15,892 bases of DNA, taken from NCBI GenBank assembly GCA_964599915.1, contig CAZRHR010000062.1:1-15892 (forward strand). The letters are read 5' to 3'. The DNA comes from CAZRHR01 sp964599915 (lineage in GTDB: Bacteria; Bacteroidota; Bacteroidia; CAIKAF01). Shown in pieces: positions 15,140 to 15,892 of this stretch. The translations under genes and the position numbers were made by a program. Each line of letters begins with the position of its first letter. Position 1 is the stretch's first letter. The notes beneath the pieces were generated by a model. The model was not told the origin of the DNA and ran no database searches. It worked only from the letters and a program-made list of their open reading frames with translations.

Positions 15140-15892
15140 TTAAGAACCGAGGGCGTGAATGCGCAAAAGGGTTTCAATAAAAGATTCAAACCCGGCCAAT
15201 GGAATCATATTGGGACCATCGCTCCAAGCCGTATCCGGATTGGGATGGGTTTCAATGAAAAATCCATCCACCCCAACTGCGGCCGCCGCTTTTGCAAGGT
15301 AAATGGCCATGGCGCGGTTTCCGCCGGAACGATCGCCTTGTCCACCGGGTTGCTGCACTGAATGGGTCACATCGAAAATCACGGGGCCAAAAGCTCTCAT
15401 GATAGGTAAGTTGCGAAAATCTACCACCAGGTCATGGTAACCAAAAGTAGTTCCACGTTCTGTTAACCAGACTTGAGCGGCTCCGGCGGCATCTGCTTTT
15501 TGTTTAGCATGGGTCATGCTTTCCGGCGCCAAGAATTGTCCCTTTTTGATGTTTACAATGCGCCCTGTGGCGCCTGCCGCCATGATTAAATCGGTTTGCC
15601 GACATAAAAAAGCGGGAATTTGGAGTACATGGGCCACTTCGGCCACAGCCTCCACTTGGTGGGTTTCATGGACATCGGTCAAAATGGGCAAACCAAATTG
15701 TCGATGAACCTTGTCCAAGATGCGAAGCGCCTCCTGTAAACCTGGTCCTCTTTTGGCATGTAAGGCCGTGCGATTGGCCTTATCGAAGGAACTTTTAAAT
15801 ACAATGGAAACCTGCCATTTCTCTTTTAAAAGGGCCAAGTGTTCTGCCACTTGAAGGACCAAATCCTCAGATTCAATCACACAAGGTCCGGC
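15140..15892 (-). CDS. kdsA: 3-deoxy-8-phosphooctulonate synthase, 5' end cut by window
   Basis: Condenses phosphoenolpyruvate with arabinose 5-phosphate to make Kdo-8-phosphate for lipopolysaccharide. The last 250 codons are in the window; the true start lies beyond the right edge, probably some 10-25 codons away. A GTG at 15880 is not the start because the conserved AGPC motif precedes it in frame up to the edge. Visible motifs are AGPCVIES, FKSSFDKANR, ILTDVHE, PAFLCRQTDL, NIKKGQFLAP, ERGTTFGYHDLVVDFR, FDVTHSVQQPGG and ETHPNPDTAWSDGPN. The Cys in AGPC (Asn in the E. coli enzyme), together with the His in DVTHS, Glu in ETHP and Asp in WSDG, is the ligand set of the metal-dependent class represented by Aquifex. 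It shows that the organism makes Kdo and so has Gram-negative-type lipopolysaccharide. guaB follows after 69 nt (to 15069). Confidence 0.96.
   Translation of the reverse strand, partial: AGPCVIESEDLVLQVAEHLALLKEKWQVSIVFKSSFDKANRTALHAKRGPGLQEALRILDKVHRQFGLPILTDVHETHQVEAVAEVAHVLQIPAFLCRQTDLIMAAGATGRIVNIKKGQFLAPESMTHAKQKADAAGAAQVWLTERGTTFGYHDLVVDFRNLPIMRAFGPVIFDVTHSVQQPGGQGDRSGGNRAMAIYLAKAAAAVGVDGFFIETHPNPDTAWSDGPNMIPLAGFESFIETLLRIHALGS

Noticed and set aside
15070..15189. Longer guaB start at 15189 or 15096
   Set aside because: 15189 lies inside kdsA and 15096 sits on the -7 box at the expected transcript start; neither fits the 493-aa family size.
1..15892. Defence island, prophage or mobile element
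   Set aside because: All 14 genes are ordinary chromosomal families or a fixed-context unknown; no integrase, transposase, terminal repeats, tRNA target site or abrupt composition change was seen.

Overview
The window looks like core chromosome of a Bacteroidota bacterium. The main evidence is a MurF–alanine racemase fusion protein, a secreted beta-propeller ending in a type IX secretion (T9SS) type A-like sorting domain, signal peptides that put Gln right after the predicted cleavage site (…AQP, …AQS), and upstream boxes matching the Bacteroidota -7 consensus TAnnTTTG. GC content is roughly 45-55 % on the lines I sampled by eye. I cannot place it below phylum with confidence. Fourteen genes fill nearly all of the sequence. 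I saw no rRNA, tRNA, CRISPR array, insertion sequence, integrase or phage gene, and no non-coding stretch longer than about 90 bases.

Left block, minus strand (86-3131): tdk (thymidine kinase) is followed 25 nt later by the murF-alr fusion, which makes D-alanine and adds D-Ala-D-Ala to the peptidoglycan precursor. The first 85 bases hold no gene I can defend.

Plus-strand block (3195-7204): this is a tightly packed four-gene unit. It holds a Bacteroidota-type protein of unknown function, a secreted M28 zinc aminopeptidase, rsmI (16S rRNA C1402 2'-O-methyltransferase) and a secreted beta-propeller with a T9SS-like C-terminal domain. All three junctions are overlaps (ATGA, 32 bp, ATGA), so the genes are almost certainly co-transcribed and probably translationally coupled. 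A 63-bp divergent spacer separates this block from tdk.

Right block, minus strand (15892 down to 7205): in transcription order this is kdsA (cut by the window edge, Kdo-8-phosphate synthase for lipopolysaccharide), guaB (IMP dehydrogenase), three periplasmic SurA/parvulin-family folding factors, a MoxR-family AAA+ ATPase, hpt (hypoxanthine phosphoribosyltransferase) and adk (adenylate kinase). The three folding factors are a 653-aa two-parvulin protein, a lipoprotein without a visible parvulin domain, and a 453-aa SurA-like protein. The folding factors and MoxR are linked by overlaps or a 9-nt gap and look like one outer-envelope assembly operon. hpt and adk share an ATGA overlap and form a purine salvage/energy pair with a good promoter of their own. 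adk and the propeller gene converge with no base between their stop codons.

Taken together the window covers envelope building (murF-alr, kdsA, the periplasmic folding factors, secreted enzymes) and nucleotide supply (tdk, guaB, hpt, adk). I found no clearly novel system. The best leads are the unknown protein at 3195-3989 with its coupled neighbours, the altered motif in the MurF half of the fusion, the lipoprotein that appears to have lost its isomerase domain, and the promoter elements that fix the hpt and guaB starts.
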